64,000 bases of DNA from Methylophilaceae bacterium (GTDB lineage Bacteria; Pseudomonadota; Gammaproteobacteria; Burkholderiales; Methylophilaceae), in NCBI GenBank assembly GCA_013141125.1, contig JABFRO010000001.1, forward strand, positions 1,550,001 to 1,614,000, written 5' to 3'. The translations under genes were made by a program, and so were the position numbers. A model generated the notes under the pieces. That model was not told the DNA's origin. It made no database searches and was given only the letters and a program-made list of their open reading frames with translations. Shown piece by piece: positions 48,079 through 58,444 of this stretch (the stretch's first letter is position 1; every line of letters begins with the position of its first letter).

Positions 48079-51000
48079 TTAGCTCAAATCCTTAAACAAC
48101 ACTTTGATGAAGTCAGCTCTATCCAGTATGTCTTCCAGGTTAATGGTGACGCGCAACTTGTCCGGGCCATTCATGCGAAAGCGTTTGTCGCGTTGCAATA
48201 TGGCGACCAGTTTGCTTGGGTCCAGCTCGCTGGTTTGACTAAAATGCAGTTGGATTATTTCGCTACTGGCATCAATTTTGATAATGCCCAGCGCTTTGGC
48301 GGCAACACGCAAACGGTGGCTGGCGAGTAGCGCTTCACCTTGTGTCGGCAACAGGCCAAAACGGTCGATCAGCTCTTCCTGTAGCGTATCCAGCTGGTCA
48401 TCATCAGTACAGTTGGCCAGACGTTTGTACAGCACCAGACGCTCATGCACATCGGGGCAGTAATCATTGGTAAGCAAGGCGGGCGTGTGCAGATTGATTT
48501 CGGTGGTAATGCCCAGCGGCGCGCTGACATCCGGCTCCTTGCCTGCTTTCAGGCTTTTAACCGCATGGGCGAGCATTTCGGAATAAAGATGAAAGCCGAT
48601 TTCCTGCATTTCGCCGCTTTGCGAATCGCCCAATAATTCGCCCGCACCGCGAATTTCCAGATCATGCATGGCCAGATGAAAACCCGCGCCCAAATCTTCC
48701 AGCAGCTGAATAGCATCCAGACGCTTTTGCGCTTGCGGCGTGATGTTTCTATCCGGGTCGGTAAGCAGATAGGCATAGGCCTGATGATGTGAACGCCCGA
48801 CGCGGCCGCGCAGCTGATGCATTTGCGCCAGACCGAATTTATCGGCGCGGTTCATGATGATGGTGTTGGCAGTGGGCACGTCAATACCGGTTTCGATAAT
48901 GGTAGTGCACAGCAGCAAATTGAAGCGCTGATGGTAAAAATCACGCATCACGTGTTCCAGCTCGCGTTCGCGCAATTGGCCGTGGGCAATGCCTATGCGC
49001 GCCTCGGGCAGAATGCGTTCCAGCTTTTCGCGCATGACAAATATAGTATCCACTTCATTATGCAGAAAATACATTTGTCCGCCGCGCTTGAATTCACGCA
49101 TGGCGGCCTCGCGGATAATGCCTTCCGAATAGGCGCAAGCAAAGGTTTTGATAGACAGGCGCTTTTGCGGCGGCGTGGTTATCATGGAAAACTCGCGCAA
49201 GCCTTCCATCGCCATCGACAGGGTGCGCGGTATCGGCGTAGCGGTGAGAGTGAGCACATCCACCTCGGCACGCATGGCCTTGAGTTGCTCTTTCTGGCGT
49301 ACGCCGAATCTATGCTCTTCGTCCAATATCACTAACCCCAAATTTTTGAATTTCACATCTTTCTGGATTAATCTATGGGTACCGATGATGATGTCTATGC
49401 TGCCATCAGCCAGCCCCTTAAGCGCTTCGGCTTGTTCCTTGGCAGTGCGAAAACGTGAAATTTCGGCGATCTTGATCGGCCATTCGGCAAATCTATCGGA
49501 AAAATTATTGAAATGCTGTTCAGCTAAAAGTGTAGTCGGCACCAGCACCGCCACTTGTCGCCCACCCATGACGGCAACGAAGGCCGCACGCAAGGCGACT
49601 TCGGTCTTGCCAAAACCGACATCGCCGCACACCAGCCTGTCCATGGGCTTGCCGGACTGCATGTCGTTAATCACGGCTTCAATCGCCGATTGCTGATCCG
49701 GCGTTTCTTCAAACTGAAAACCATCGGCAAAGGTTTCATAATCCTGCAAACTCAAGGTAAATGCATGGCCTTTGCGCGCGGCACGTTGTGCGTAAAGATT
49801 GAGCAATTCGGCTGCGGTATCGCGGATTTGTTTGAGCGCTTTTTTCTTGGCCTTTTCCCAATGGCCGCTGCCTAATCTATGCAGCGGTGCAGATTCCGGC
49901 GGGCCACCGGAATAGCGTGAAATCAGGAATAGCTGCGAAACCGGCACATACAACTTGTCGTCACCATAGTATTCCAGTAGCAAAAATTCGGTTTCGCCTT
50001 CGCCGAAATCCAGATTGACCAAGCCCCTATAACGTCCCACGCCGTGCTGCTCATGCACCACCGGGTCATCTTCGCGCAGCTCGGACAAGTCTTTCAACAT
50101 GCCTTCGGTACTGCGCGCCTTGTCCTTGTCGCGGCGGCGCTGTTGACGTACTTGCGCGGCGTATAGCTCGGTCTCGGTGATGATAATGAAGTCATCGCTG
50201 ACCAGACCACCATGCAGCGGCGAAATACCCAGCATCAAGCGCGCTTTGGAAGAGGAGAACTCGTCCCAGGTTTCACAGGTTTTCGGCTGCAAACCATGAT
50301 TGCCCAGCAATTGCAGCATGGTTTCGCGGCGACCCAGCCCTTCCCCAGCAATTAAAATGCGCTGCTTGTTTTGGCTGATGAAATCCTGCAATTTGTGCAA
50401 AGGCTGTTCTGCGCGCCGCTCAATATTGAGGTCGGGCAAGCCGCTGCTCATGCCTTCGGTGTTCAAATACAAACGTGCATAGCGATGCGTCTGGCTGAAA
50501 AAATCGTCGGTTTTAATCAGCAAGCGTTCCGGTGGCAAGATGGGGCGCTCGGGATCATGCGACTGCAATTTAAAACGCGATTGCGCTTCCGTCCAGAAAA
50601 TTTGCGCCGCCTGATCCAGATTGCCATGCAAACAAAGCAGCGCATTGTCAGGCAGATAATCCAGCAACGTAGCCGTTTTTTCAAAAAACAGCGGCAAATA
50701 CCATTCTATGCCGCCACTGGCGATACCCTTGCTGACATCCTTGTAAATACGGCTACGTGAAGGATCGCCCTCAAACGCTTCGCGGAAACTCTGCCGAAAC
50801 AAGGCGATGCCTTTGTCATCTAGCGGAAACTCACGCGCGGGCAGCAAGCGAATCTCGCCCACCGGATACAGGCTGCGCTGTGTATCCACATCAAAGGTGC
50901 GGATAGACTCAATCTCGTCATCAAACAAATCCAGCCGATACGGCAACGCACTGCCCATGGGGAACAAATCCACCAGACCACCGCGCACGCTGAATTCGCC

Positions 51001-51504
51001 CGGACTAATCACCTGGCTGACATGGTGATAACCGGCCTCGGCACATTGAATACGCAAGGCCTCCAGATCCAGCTTCTGACTTTTCTTCAGCATGAAAGTA
51101 TGTGCTGCCAGATAAGCCTGCGCCGGTAATCGTAACAAGGCCGTGCCTGCGGGCACAATAATCACATCACAAGCGTTCTGGCTGATTTGATACAGCGTCG
51201 CCAGGCGCTCTGAGGTTAAATCGGGATGCGGAGAAAAATGGTCGTAAGGCAGCGTCTCCCAATCCGGCAGCAAATGCACGGCTAGCGCCGGTGCAAACCA
51301 GGGAATTTCCTCCAGCAACCGCTGCGCTTCAAACGCACTGGCCGTGATAATCACCAAAGGCGTTTTGAGGGATTTGCCGGAAGGTTTGATTTTACTAACA
51401 AGCTGTGTGGCCAGCTGCGCCAATGCCAGACTATCCGCACCGGAGGCTAGCGGATTGACACGTTCAGAAGAACCGGGTGCCGGAATAGGCAAGGAAAACT
51501 GCAT
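48079..51504 (-). CDS. mfd: Transcription-repair coupling factor Mfd
   Basis: This 1141-aa Mfd has a UvrB-like N-terminal module (LLPDWETLPYDHFSPHPDL near residue 80) and an RNA polymerase-interacting domain near 470-540 (VHEQHGVGRYRGLVNLDFGE). The RecG-like helicase has GDVGFGKTEVALRAAF near residue 622, DEEHRFGVRQKEQL and QLRGRVGRSHHQAYAYLL. A TRCF C-terminal domain completes it. It removes stalled RNA polymerase at lesions and recruits UvrA. Length and order are standard. Confidence 0.98.
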   Translation of the reverse strand: MQFSLPIPAPGSSERVNPLASGADSLALAQLATQLVSKIKPSGKSLKTPLVIITASAFEAQRLLEEIPWFAPALAVHLLPDWETLPYDHFSPHPDLTSERLATLYQISQNACDVIIVPAGTALLRLPAQAYLAAHTFMLKKSQKLDLEALRIQCAEAGYHHVSQVISPGEFSVRGGLVDLFPMGSALPYRLDLFDDEIESIRTFDVDTQRSLYPVGEIRLLPAREFPLDDKGIALFRQSFREAFEGDPSRSRIYKDVSKGIASGGIEWYLPLFFEKTATLLDYLPDNALLCLHGNLDQAAQIFWTEAQSRFKLQSHDPERPILPPERLLIKTDDFFSQTHRYARLYLNTEGMSSGLPDLNIERRAEQPLHKLQDFISQNKQRILIAGEGLGRRETMLQLLGNHGLQPKTCETWDEFSSSKARLMLGISPLHGGLVSDDFIIITETELYAAQVRQQRRRDKDKARSTEGMLKDLSELREDDPVVHEQHGVGRYRGLVNLDFGEGETEFLLLEYYGDDKLYVPVSQLFLISRYSGGPPESAPLHRLGSGHWEKAKKKALKQIRDTAAELLNLYAQRAARKGHAFTLSLQDYETFADGFQFEETPDQQSAIEAVINDMQSGKPMDRLVCGDVGFGKTEVALRAAFVAVMGGRQVAVLVPTTLLAEQHFNNFSDRFAEWPIKIAEISRFRTAKEQAEALKGLADGSIDIIIGTHRLIQKDVKFKNLGLVILDEEHRFGVRQKEQLKAMRAEVDVLTLTATPIPRTLSMAMEGLREFSMITTPPQKRLSIKTFACAYSEGIIREAAMREFKRGGQMYFLHNEVDTIFVMREKLERILPEARIGIAHGQLRERELEHVMRDFYHQRFNLLLCTTIIETGIDVPTANTIIMNRADKFGLAQMHQLRGRVGRSHHQAYAYLLTDPDRNITPQAQKRLDAIQLLEDLGAGFHLAMHDLEIRGAGELLGDSQSGEMQEIGFHLYSEMLAHAVKSLKAGKEPDVSAPLGITTEINLHTPALLTNDYCPDVHERLVLYKRLANCTDDDQLDTLQEELIDRFGLLPTQGEALLASHRLRVAAKALGIIKIDASSEIIQLHFSQTSELDPSKLVAILQRDKRFRMNGPDKLRVTINLEDILDRADFIKVLFKDLS

Positions 51505-51684
51505 GACGAGTGGCCGTAAATTCAGTAATGATTAAACGACGTATTATAGCGGTTGCAATGAGGTGGTGCTGGTATGAGCAGGAGCTATTTAAACATACTC
51601 ACCCTGCCAGTGATTACCCAACGATGAAAATAGCGCAAAACTCAGAACACCCTCTAATTTGCACATCACTCACGTAATTCTGAT

Positions 51685-52035
51685 CTACTTTTCCCCTAAC
51701 AGTTGCTTGATTTGCGCTTCCGCTGCCACCCAGTAATCGGATGAATTGCCGCTAAATCCATGTTGTTCGGCGATATAATAGGCCGCTTCTTCTACCATAC
51801 GGTAGCGCGTTTCAGCATCTGGTGCTGCTGTGGCTTCTTTTTTAACACGCGGTTTTCTGGGGGCGGCGGGCTTTTTTTCCGTAGCGGGTTTGGCTTCTGC
51901 TTCAGGTTTTTCCGCTGTGGCTTTTTTCGCCACGGCAGGTTTTTTTGCAGCCGCCGCTTTTTTAGGCGCTGCTTTTTTCTTTTCTTCCGCTGCTGTTACG
52001 GCTTCACTATTGGTTTCAATATTGGTTTCACTCAT
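51685..52035 (-). CDS. DUF2934 protein with histone H1-like lysine/alanine tail
   Basis: This 116-aa protein has two parts. Residues 18-70 are a Lys/Ala/Pro-rich low-complexity tail (KKAAPKKAAAAKKPAVAKKA) like those of bacterial histone H1-type proteins. Residues 77-116 form a DUF2934 domain (RYRMVEEAAYYIAEQHGF, then YWVAAEAQIKQLL). The basic tail suggests nucleic-acid binding; the DUF2934 role is unknown. It stands alone between mfd and tldD. Confidence 0.8.
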   Translation of the reverse strand: MSETNIETNSEAVTAAEEKKKAAPKKAAAAKKPAVAKKATAEKPEAEAKPATEKKPAAPRKPRVKKEATAAPDAETRYRMVEEAAYYIAEQHGFSGNSSDYWVAAEAQIKQLLGEK

Positions 52036-52184
52036 GATCGTTAATCCTGTTCAATAAATGCGTTTGTCTAGCAAGGGTATAGGGCAAAGCGCTTGATCGG
52101 CTGATTTTGAACACGTTAAATAAATCAACACCGCTTAGAGGGTTAATATACCTGAAAGCACATGAAGGTTTTGTGAAGTTTTAT

Positions 52185-53660
52185 TCAAGCGGTTCCGCCT
52201 ACCGTCAGGCCGTCAATGCGCAAGGTAGGTTGCCCCACCCCTACCGGTACACTTTGGCCATCTTTGCCACAGGTGCCTACACCGGGATCAAGCTGCATAT
52301 CATTGCCTATCATGGAAACGCGGGTAAGCACATCCGGGCCGTTGCCGATGAGGGTGGCGCCTTTGACCGGATACGTTAGCTTGCCGTCTTCTATCATCCA
52401 AGCTTCTGCGGCTGAGAACACAAATTTCCCGCTGGTAATATCCACTTGGCCACCGCCAAAGTTGGCCGCGTACAAACCTTTTTTAACCGATCTGATAATT
52501 TCTTCCGGGGATTTATCGCCATTGAGCATATAGGTATTGGTCATGCGCGGCATGGGGATGTGCGCATAGGATTCGCGGCGCGCGTTGCCGGTGACAGCCG
52601 TGTTCATGAGTCTGGCATTGAGAGTATCTTGCAAATAGCCTTTGAGAATGCCATTCTCGATCAGCACGGTACGCTGGGTGGGATTACCTTCATCGTCCAC
52701 ATTCAATGAACCGCGACGTTCGGCAATAGTGCCGTCATCTACCACCGTCACGCCATCGGCGGCAACTTTCTGTCCAATGCGACCAGAAAAAGCCGAACTG
52801 CCCTTGCGATTAAAATCGCCTTCCAGACCGTGGCCAATGGCTTCATGCAGCAAAATTCCCGGCCAGCCTGCGCCCAGCACCACCGTCATGCTACCGGCGG
52901 GTGCAGCTTGCGCATTAAGATTGGTAAGTGCCTGATGCACGGCTTTCTGCGCGTAATCCTGCAAGACATCGTCGGTAAAATAGCTATAATCGAAGCGACC
53001 ACCACCACCGGCCATGCCCTGCTCGCGGCGACCGTCCTGCTCGGCTATCACCTGTATTGAAAGCCTGACCAGCGGCCGCACATCGGCGGCGACTACGCCA
53101 TCATGACGCACCACCAGCATGACTTCATATTCTGCGGCAACGGAAGCCATGACTTGGGTAATGCGCGAATCAAGCTTGCGCGCAAAGCCTTCCAGCCTTT
53201 CCAGCAAGTTAACCTTGGCATCGGCACTCAAGGAGGCAATCGGATCATTGGGCAAATAAAGTTGCCGTGTTGGTACGCGCTGAATCAACCCGGTGCGATG
53301 CTCGCCACCGGTACTGGCAATAGCGCGTGTGGCATTGGCAGCTTGTTGCAGCGCGGGCAAACTGATGTCATCCGAGTAGGCAAAAGCGGTTTTTTCACCG
53401 CTCACCGCGCGCACACCCACGCCTTGATCTATGCTGAAATTGCCGGATTTGACCTGGCCTTCTTCCAGCCCCCAGCTCTCGGAGCGACTATATTGAAAAT
53501 ACAAATCCGCATAATCCACTCGGTGTGACATGATGCCGCCCAATACACCCTGCAAGGCAGGCAGATCAAGATCATACGGAGCGAGCAAGGCCTCGGACGC
53601 GGTTTTGTAACGCGCATCTTTATCCAGACTTTGATTGGATGACTTGATCTCTGCTTGCAT
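52185..53660 (-). CDS. tldD: Metalloprotease TldD
   Basis: This 491-aa TldD has the zinc motif in [20 protein letters not shown] near residue 270 and the C-terminal [20 protein letters not shown]. With TldE/PmbA it forms a heterodimeric protease that degrades unfolded peptides and matures microcin B17 and CcdA in E. coli. The partner gene is not in this window. Near-normal length (E. coli about 481). Confidence 0.97.
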   Translation of the reverse strand: MQAEIKSSNQSLDKDARYKTASEALLAPYDLDLPALQGVLGGIMSHRVDYADLYFQYSRSESWGLEEGQVKSGNFSIDQGVGVRAVSGEKTAFAYSDDISLPALQQAANATRAIASTGGEHRTGLIQRVPTRQLYLPNDPIASLSADAKVNLLERLEGFARKLDSRITQVMASVAAEYEVMLVVRHDGVVAADVRPLVRLSIQVIAEQDGRREQGMAGGGGRFDYSYFTDDVLQDYAQKAVHQALTNLNAQAAPAGSMTVVLGAGWPGILLHEAIGHGLEGDFNRKGSSAFSGRIGQKVAADGVTVVDDGTIAERRGSLNVDDEGNPTQRTVLIENGILKGYLQDTLNARLMNTAVTGNARRESYAHIPMPRMTNTYMLNGDKSPEEIIRSVKKGLYAANFGGGQVDITSGKFVFSAAEAWMIEDGKLTYPVKGATLIGNGPDVLTRVSMIGNDMQLDPGVGTCGKDGQSVPVGVGQPTLRIDGLTVGGTA

Positions 53661-53694
53661 GGTTGGTACCTTTATTTTTTAGGTGGCGGGCGTT

Positions 53695-54021
53695 TCAAAA
53701 ACTGCCCGTCATTATCAATCTGAAAAGATAGAAAGCTCCTATCGTCATCATGATATAGAGCGGCAAATCACCGCGAGAAGAAGCTTTTCTTGTAGGGGAG
53801 GTCATCCAGCGATTGAGCCCATAGGCTGCAAATATCAAAAGAAAAATGGACACCATCCCCATGGTGGAAGAAAACATTTTGGCTAACAGTTGTGTCAACC
53901 AACCATCATCACGAAACACCGAAATAGACAAACCAATGATGCCTATTAACAAAAGAGCCAGACGCACAATGGCGAATAGCGTTGCCAGTAAATTATCAGA
54001 TTTGGTTTCACGCGTCATCAT
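53695..54021 (-). CDS. Small membrane protein, unrecognised
   Basis: This 108-aa protein has three hydrophobic segments (about 14-34, 52-70 and 86-104) separated by short charged loops. I do not recognise the family. It lies 26 bases after the nlpD stop and 34 bases before tldD on the same strand, at the position where rpoS stands in many proteobacteria, but it has no sigma-factor features. Confidence 0.65.
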   Translation of the reverse strand: MMTRETKSDNLLATLFAIVRLALLLIGIIGLSISVFRDDGWLTQLLAKMFSSTMGMVSIFLLIFAAYGLNRWMTSPTRKASSRGDLPLYIMMTIGAFYLFRLIMTGSF

Positions 54022-54047
54022 GCAGCTCTATAGGGTGGCCTGAGCAT

Positions 54048-55028
54048 TTAATTATTACTGAGGTATTTTGCCGGGTCTACCGATTTTCCCTGGCGCCTGA
54101 TCTCGAAATGCAACTTAACCTGATCGGCATCGCTATTGCCCATTTCGGAAATTTTCTGGCCTTTGCTCACTTGCTGCCCTTCTTTGACCAGAATCTGGCT
54201 GTTATGCGCATATACCGACAAATAGGTCTTATTGTGTTTAATAATGACCAGTTTGCCATAGCCACGCAAATCCGAGCCGCTGTAAATCACCTTGCCTGCG
54301 GCCGAGGCTGTAACCGCCTGACCTTGCTTGCCGCTGATATCTATGCCCTTATTGCTGCTTTCATTAAAACCAGAGACCACCTTACCCGCCGTTGGCCATG
54401 CCCAGATAACATCATCTTCACCATTGGTCACTGCCATATTTTCAGGCTTTATCGGTGCGGGCTTTACCGGCTCAACCTTGGCAGACTCTACCTTGGCCGC
54501 TACGGGGGAAGCCACTTCCACCGGCTTTACCGGTTTATTTGGAGCAAGTAAAGTCGCCAGCGCTTTGTCACTATAAGGCTCACGTAACGCCTTGGGTTCA
54601 CTTAACAGGGGTGGAACGGTTATCGCCGCAGATGCCGGTGCTGAAGTGGATTTAGTAATAGCCGTTTCAGAACTCAAAGGTTTGATAATGACATTGGCAT
54701 CGTTGTTGGGCTCTTCAGCGGCGCTAGCTGTGTTGCCAACAGCGGTATTTGTTTCCTTTATTTTTAACAGCTGACCAAGACGAATCACATAAGGTGCAGG
54801 AATATTGTTGAGCTGAGCGATTTCTTTATAATCGTAGCCATACTCAAGGCCTATGCTGTAAAGCGTATCGTTTTTCTTAACCATGTAAGTATCAGGGCGC
54901 CAGTCCTTTTCAGAGGCTTTGTGAGCAACTCTGGAAGGCTTTGGGGCTGTTTGACGTTCAACAATCGGAGCCGGTGCGTGGCTAGCGCAACCGGTGAGCA
55001 GCATCAAAATCAAAAGAACATAACGCAT
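54048..55028 (-). CDS. nlpD: NlpD-like LysM/LytM lipoprotein
   Basis: This 326-aa lipoprotein has lipobox LLTGCASHA near residue 14, a LysM domain (about 46-92, KKNDTLYSIGLEYG), a variable Pro/Lys linker and a C-terminal LytM/M23 domain (about 205-325). The M23 metal ligands are degenerate. The usual HxxxD is KGIDISG and the HxH is YAHNS, as in E. coli NlpD; only LHFEIR keeps its His. It probably activates a periplasmic amidase at division instead of cutting peptidoglycan. Its start overlaps the pcm stop by one base. Confidence 0.92.
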   Translation of the reverse strand: MRYVLLILMLLTGCASHAPAPIVERQTAPKPSRVAHKASEKDWRPDTYMVKKNDTLYSIGLEYGYDYKEIAQLNNIPAPYVIRLGQLLKIKETNTAVGNTASAAEEPNNDANVIIKPLSSETAITKSTSAPASAAITVPPLLSEPKALREPYSDKALATLLAPNKPVKPVEVASPVAAKVESAKVEPVKPAPIKPENMAVTNGEDDVIWAWPTAGKVVSGFNESSNKGIDISGKQGQAVTASAAGKVIYSGSDLRGYGKLVIIKHNKTYLSVYAHNSQILVKEGQQVSKGQKISEMGNSDADQVKLHFEIRRQGKSVDPAKYLSNN

Positions 55029-55684
55029 TAGCTTGTCCCACCTAACAACGGGACAAACTTGACGGCTTCCAGCTTGGTTTGCAAAAAGCCGCTTTCTGTG
55101 CGCTCAACCAAAATCAGAATTTGCTCGTCAACCCCAACCGGAATCACCATACGCCCGCCAACCGCCAATTGTTGCAATAGCTCAGGTGGGATATGCGTTG
55201 CTGCAGCCGTCACCAGAATGCCATCAAAAGGTGCCAGCTCTGGCAAACCCATATTGCCATCCGCGTGCTTTAAATGGATATTACGCAACTTGAGTTCACG
55301 TAAATGAATACGGGCTTTAAACAGCAAAGGCTTGATGCGCTCAACTGAATAAACTTCTTTTGCCACTTTGGAAAGTATCGCCGTTTGATAGCCACAACCC
55401 GTACCGATTTCCAGGACTTTATCCAGCACATTTTGCTTACGCAACACCTCCGTCATGCGCGCCACAATATAAGGCTGTGAAATGGTTTGCCCAAAACCTA
55501 TAGGCAACGCAGTGTCTTCATAAGCGCGCGAAGACAACGCCTCGTCCACAAAACGATGGCGCGGTGTCCCTAGTATTGCAGAGAGCACTACTTCGTCGCG
55601 TATACCCTCCTCGCGCAAACGCGCTATCAGACGATCGCGGGTACGCTGCGAAGTCATGCCTATACCGCGTTGTTCTACATTCAT
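55028..55684 (-). CDS. pcm: Protein-L-isoaspartate O-methyltransferase
   Basis: This 218-aa SAM enzyme repairs isoaspartyl residues in aged proteins. [20 protein letters not shown] near residue 60 and the SAM motif [18 protein letters not shown] near residue 89 are canonical, with [18 protein letters not shown] later. It is part of surE-pcm-nlpD. The ATG at 55684 gives [19 protein letters not shown]; an internal start at GMTSQ is possible. Confidence 0.96.
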   Translation of the reverse strand: MNVEQRGIGMTSQRTRDRLIARLREEGIRDEVVLSAILGTPRHRFVDEALSSRAYEDTALPIGFGQTISQPYIVARMTEVLRKQNVLDKVLEIGTGCGYQTAILSKVAKEVYSVERIKPLLFKARIHLRELKLRNIHLKHADGNMGLPELAPFDGILVTAAATHIPPELLQQLAVGGRMVIPVGVDEQILILVERTESGFLQTKLEAVKFVPLLGGTS

Positions 55685-55712
55685 GGTAAAAAATTCATTG
55701 TGTTGATTAAAC

Positions 55713-56456
55713 TCATAGACCCAGCCAGCTGTTCAACTGTTCCAATTGTTTGAATTGCGTGAGATCTATTTGCAAAGGTGTCAGCGACACTTTTTGTTGA
55801 GTGATGGCGAAAAAATCCGTGCCTTTGCCTGCATCCTGCGCACTGCCAGCCGCACCCACCCAGTAAACCGTTTCACCTCTGGGAGTAGTGGCTTTAATCA
55901 CCGGCTCTGCCTTGTGGCGCTTGCCCAAACGTGTCACTTCCAAACCTTTTAAATCCGCATATGGAATATCAGGCACATTGACATTAATAAGCATGGGCGG
56001 AGGAAGAATGGTTTGTTGATGGCGCTTTACCAAATCGACCACAACTTTTGCCGCCGTTTCATAATACCTGACACCATGTTGCGACATGGAAACCGCGATC
56101 GAGGGAATGCCCAACAAATAGCCTTCCATGGCAGCAGCCACCGTGCCGGAGTAAATCGTATCGTCACCCATGTTGGCACCGTCATTAATGCCGGAAATAA
56201 CCATATCCGGCAATTCATCCAGCAGCCCGGTAACCGCCAGATGCACACAATCGGTAGGCGTACCGTTTACATAGTAAAATCCGTTACCCGCTTGGCGTAC
56301 ACTTAAAGGACGATCCAGCGTAAGCGAGTTACTGGCACCGCTACGATTGCGCTCAGGTGCCACCACCACAATTTCAGCGAGTGAAGATAGGTGTTCGGCC
56401 AGAATACTCAGCCCGGGAGCAAAGTAACCATCATCATTGGAAAGTAGTATGCGCAT
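55713..56456 (-). CDS. surE: 5'/3'-nucleotidase SurE
   Basis: This 247-aa survival protein E starts with [16 protein letters not shown], which holds the metal-binding Asp pair. [19 protein letters not shown] near residue 34 and [20 protein letters not shown] near residue 87 complete the active site. It dephosphorylates nucleoside monophosphates. First gene of surE-pcm-nlpD; the next reading frame follows 28 bases later. Confidence 0.97.
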   Translation of the reverse strand: MRILLSNDDGYFAPGLSILAEHLSSLAEIVVVAPERNRSGASNSLTLDRPLSVRQAGNGFYYVNGTPTDCVHLAVTGLLDELPDMVISGINDGANMGDDTIYSGTVAAAMEGYLLGIPSIAVSMSQHGVRYYETAAKVVVDLVKRHQQTILPPPMLINVNVPDIPYADLKGLEVTRLGKRHKAEPVIKATTPRGETVYWVGAAGSAQDAGKGTDFFAITQQKVSLTPLQIDLTQFKQLEQLNSWLGL

Positions 56457-56497
56457 GGCACCAATTATAGCTAAGTTTTAGTTATAACGAAGTTTTA

Positions 56498-56890
56498 CTA
56501 CGCAGAATGAGCCATGCGGCTATTTGCTGCGCCAGCCAGACGCGCGTAGAAAATGGCACACATAAAAAATATAACGCTAAGCACGGCTTCCAGCAAAGCC
56601 AGCCGTGATGAAAGCCCCTGATCAGCCCAGGCGCGCACGACACCTTCAGTAAAATAAATCAGGATAAACATGCTAGCCCACTGATAGGTATAGCGTTTTC
56701 CACGCAAAATACCGAACAAAGGCAGTAGCAATGGCAAGGTTTTCAGGATCAGTGTAGAACCGCCAGGCTTTAACGGTGCCAACCAGCCCTCCCATGCCAG
56801 ACTAAGCATAATCAGTGCAATCAGACTGATACTTGCGCCTGTGTGCATTAGCTTAAGGCGATATAGCTTTGTTATATTTTTGCTTTCCAT
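56498..56890 (-). CDS. DUF2069 family membrane protein
   Basis: About 130 aa with four hydrophobic helices. GKRYTYQWASMFILIYFTEG near residue 67 is the DUF2069 signature. The start is placed at 56890 (MESKNITKLYR); two further in-frame ATGs upstream, to 56920, are possible. Function unknown. It lies 30 bases downstream of a VOC-fold gene. Confidence 0.8.
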   Translation of the reverse strand: MESKNITKLYRLKLMHTGASISLIALIMLSLAWEGWLAPLKPGGSTLILKTLPLLLPLFGILRGKRYTYQWASMFILIYFTEGVVRAWADQGLSSRLALLEAVLSVIFFMCAIFYARLAGAANSRMAHSA

Positions 56891-56920
56891 ACGAGAATAA
56901 AGCATCCTGCAATAAAGCAA

Positions 56921-57286
56921 CTAAAAAAACTCCAGCGCATTGCCATCAGGATCACGGCAAAACAACGCAGCACGCCCGGATTTGCTCATGCTATAGGGCA
57001 CACCCGCCTGTTCCAGCGCCTCTTTTACGGCATCTATATTGGCAACAGATAGCGCCACATGGTGATCACGACCGCCATGTTCAGGTCGAATAGAAGCTGC
57101 ATCAGGGTTAGGCACTGCCATCAGGTGAATCTGGTTGTTGCCTATGTCATACCACACCCCTTCGAAGCCAAAATCCGGGCGCAATGCGTTGGGCTTTAGA
57201 CCAAGCAAACCTTCGTAAAACGCACGAGATTTGGCCAAATCCGAGATAATCAAACCAGCATGCAAAAGTTGTTTTATTTCTATCAT
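56921..57286 (-). CDS. VOC (glyoxalase/bleomycin-resistance) fold protein
   Basis: This 121-aa protein has two beta-alpha-beta-beta-beta units. LLHAGLIISDLAKSRAFYEG opens the first, and the metal-binding pattern includes His in LLHAG, His in DHHVALSV and Glu in DPDGNALEFF. It belongs to the broad glyoxalase I/dioxygenase superfamily. The ending GNALEFF is typical; the substrate is unknown. Confidence 0.88.
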   Translation of the reverse strand: MIEIKQLLHAGLIISDLAKSRAFYEGLLGLKPNALRPDFGFEGVWYDIGNNQIHLMAVPNPDAASIRPEHGGRDHHVALSVANIDAVKEALEQAGVPYSMSKSGRAALFCRDPDGNALEFF

Positions 57287-57523
57287 GATTTAGGCACCTC
57301 TCAATTCAAGTTTACCAGGCAGACAAGACACGCATAAAAAATTATGACGCGACATTAGGCTTATGGCTAGGGGAAAATGCAGCTTCAATCAAGCTAAGAT
57401 CAGGAGGCCGCAGCTAGTTATTTCATGAGAACAGCGGTAGGTTGACGCACTGTTTTAGGCAAGTAATCAGCTAAGCTGATACTCAAAAAATCAAACAAAT
57501 AACGACGTTTTTAATTGTTGTCT

Positions 57524-57865
57524 TTATGTTCTAAACATAAAATATACTGCACCCATCAAGCACAAACCTGCCCATAAAAAATCCAGCTTCATGGGTTGAT
57601 GCATATAGTAGATGGCAAATGGCACAAACACCGCCAACGTAATCACTTCCTGCAGAATTTTCAACTGCGCCAAGGAAAGCGCTGTGTAACCTATACGATT
57701 AGCTGGCACTTGAAACAGATACTCAAACAAGGCAATGCCCCAGCTTATAAACGCTGCCACATACCAAGGCTTGTCATTGAGATTTTTTAGATGTGCATAC
57801 CAAGCAAATGTCATAAAGACATTGGAGACAGTGAGCAATAAAATAGTTTTAAGAGCTACTGGCAT
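57524..57865 (-). CDS. DUF486 family small membrane protein
   Basis: This 113-aa protein has four membrane helices, with the DUF486 marks FMTFAWYAHLKNL near residue 17, YLFQVPANRIGY near residue 49 and the ending LMGAVYFMFR. It is distantly EmrE-like in topology. Function unknown. The 237 bases before it, up to the VOC gene, hold only a short palindrome TCAGC-TAA-GCTGA near 57469. Confidence 0.88.
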   Translation of the reverse strand: MPVALKTILLLTVSNVFMTFAWYAHLKNLNDKPWYVAAFISWGIALFEYLFQVPANRIGYTALSLAQLKILQEVITLAVFVPFAIYYMHQPMKLDFLWAGLCLMGAVYFMFRT

Positions 57866-57965
57866 TTAAAAAGTGAGCCTTACAAACAATATACGCAGGG
57901 GTACCTATTAAATTAGCCCATTACGCCATTAATCTGCATGGAACCACATTCACTACGCCCAACCA

Positions 57966-58307
<342 letters not shown>

Positions 58308-58365
58308 TCAGATGTTTCTCTAATTAATTTTGGCGGTAGTGCCATTCAACAAACATATTCAGAAA

Positions 58366-58410
58366 TTACAAAACAACTCACAGAGCAGGTTTAAAACCTG
58401 CCGCTGTGAG
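58366..58410 (-). terminator. Strong hairpin ending the chaperonin transcript
   Basis: On the minus strand CTCACAG pairs with CTGTGAG (outer) and GCAGGTTT with AAACCTGC (inner), followed by TTGTTTTGT. It lies 34 bases past the stop of the 102-aa zinc protein and would end the regulator-chaperonin transcript before glnB. Confidence 0.65.
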
Positions 58411-58444
58411 CTTTCAACAAAATAGCCGTTGATTATATTCGCAC

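Noticed and set aside
53695-54021. Truncated rpoS after nlpD
   Set aside because: The 108-aa product is three membrane helices with no sigma-factor regions.
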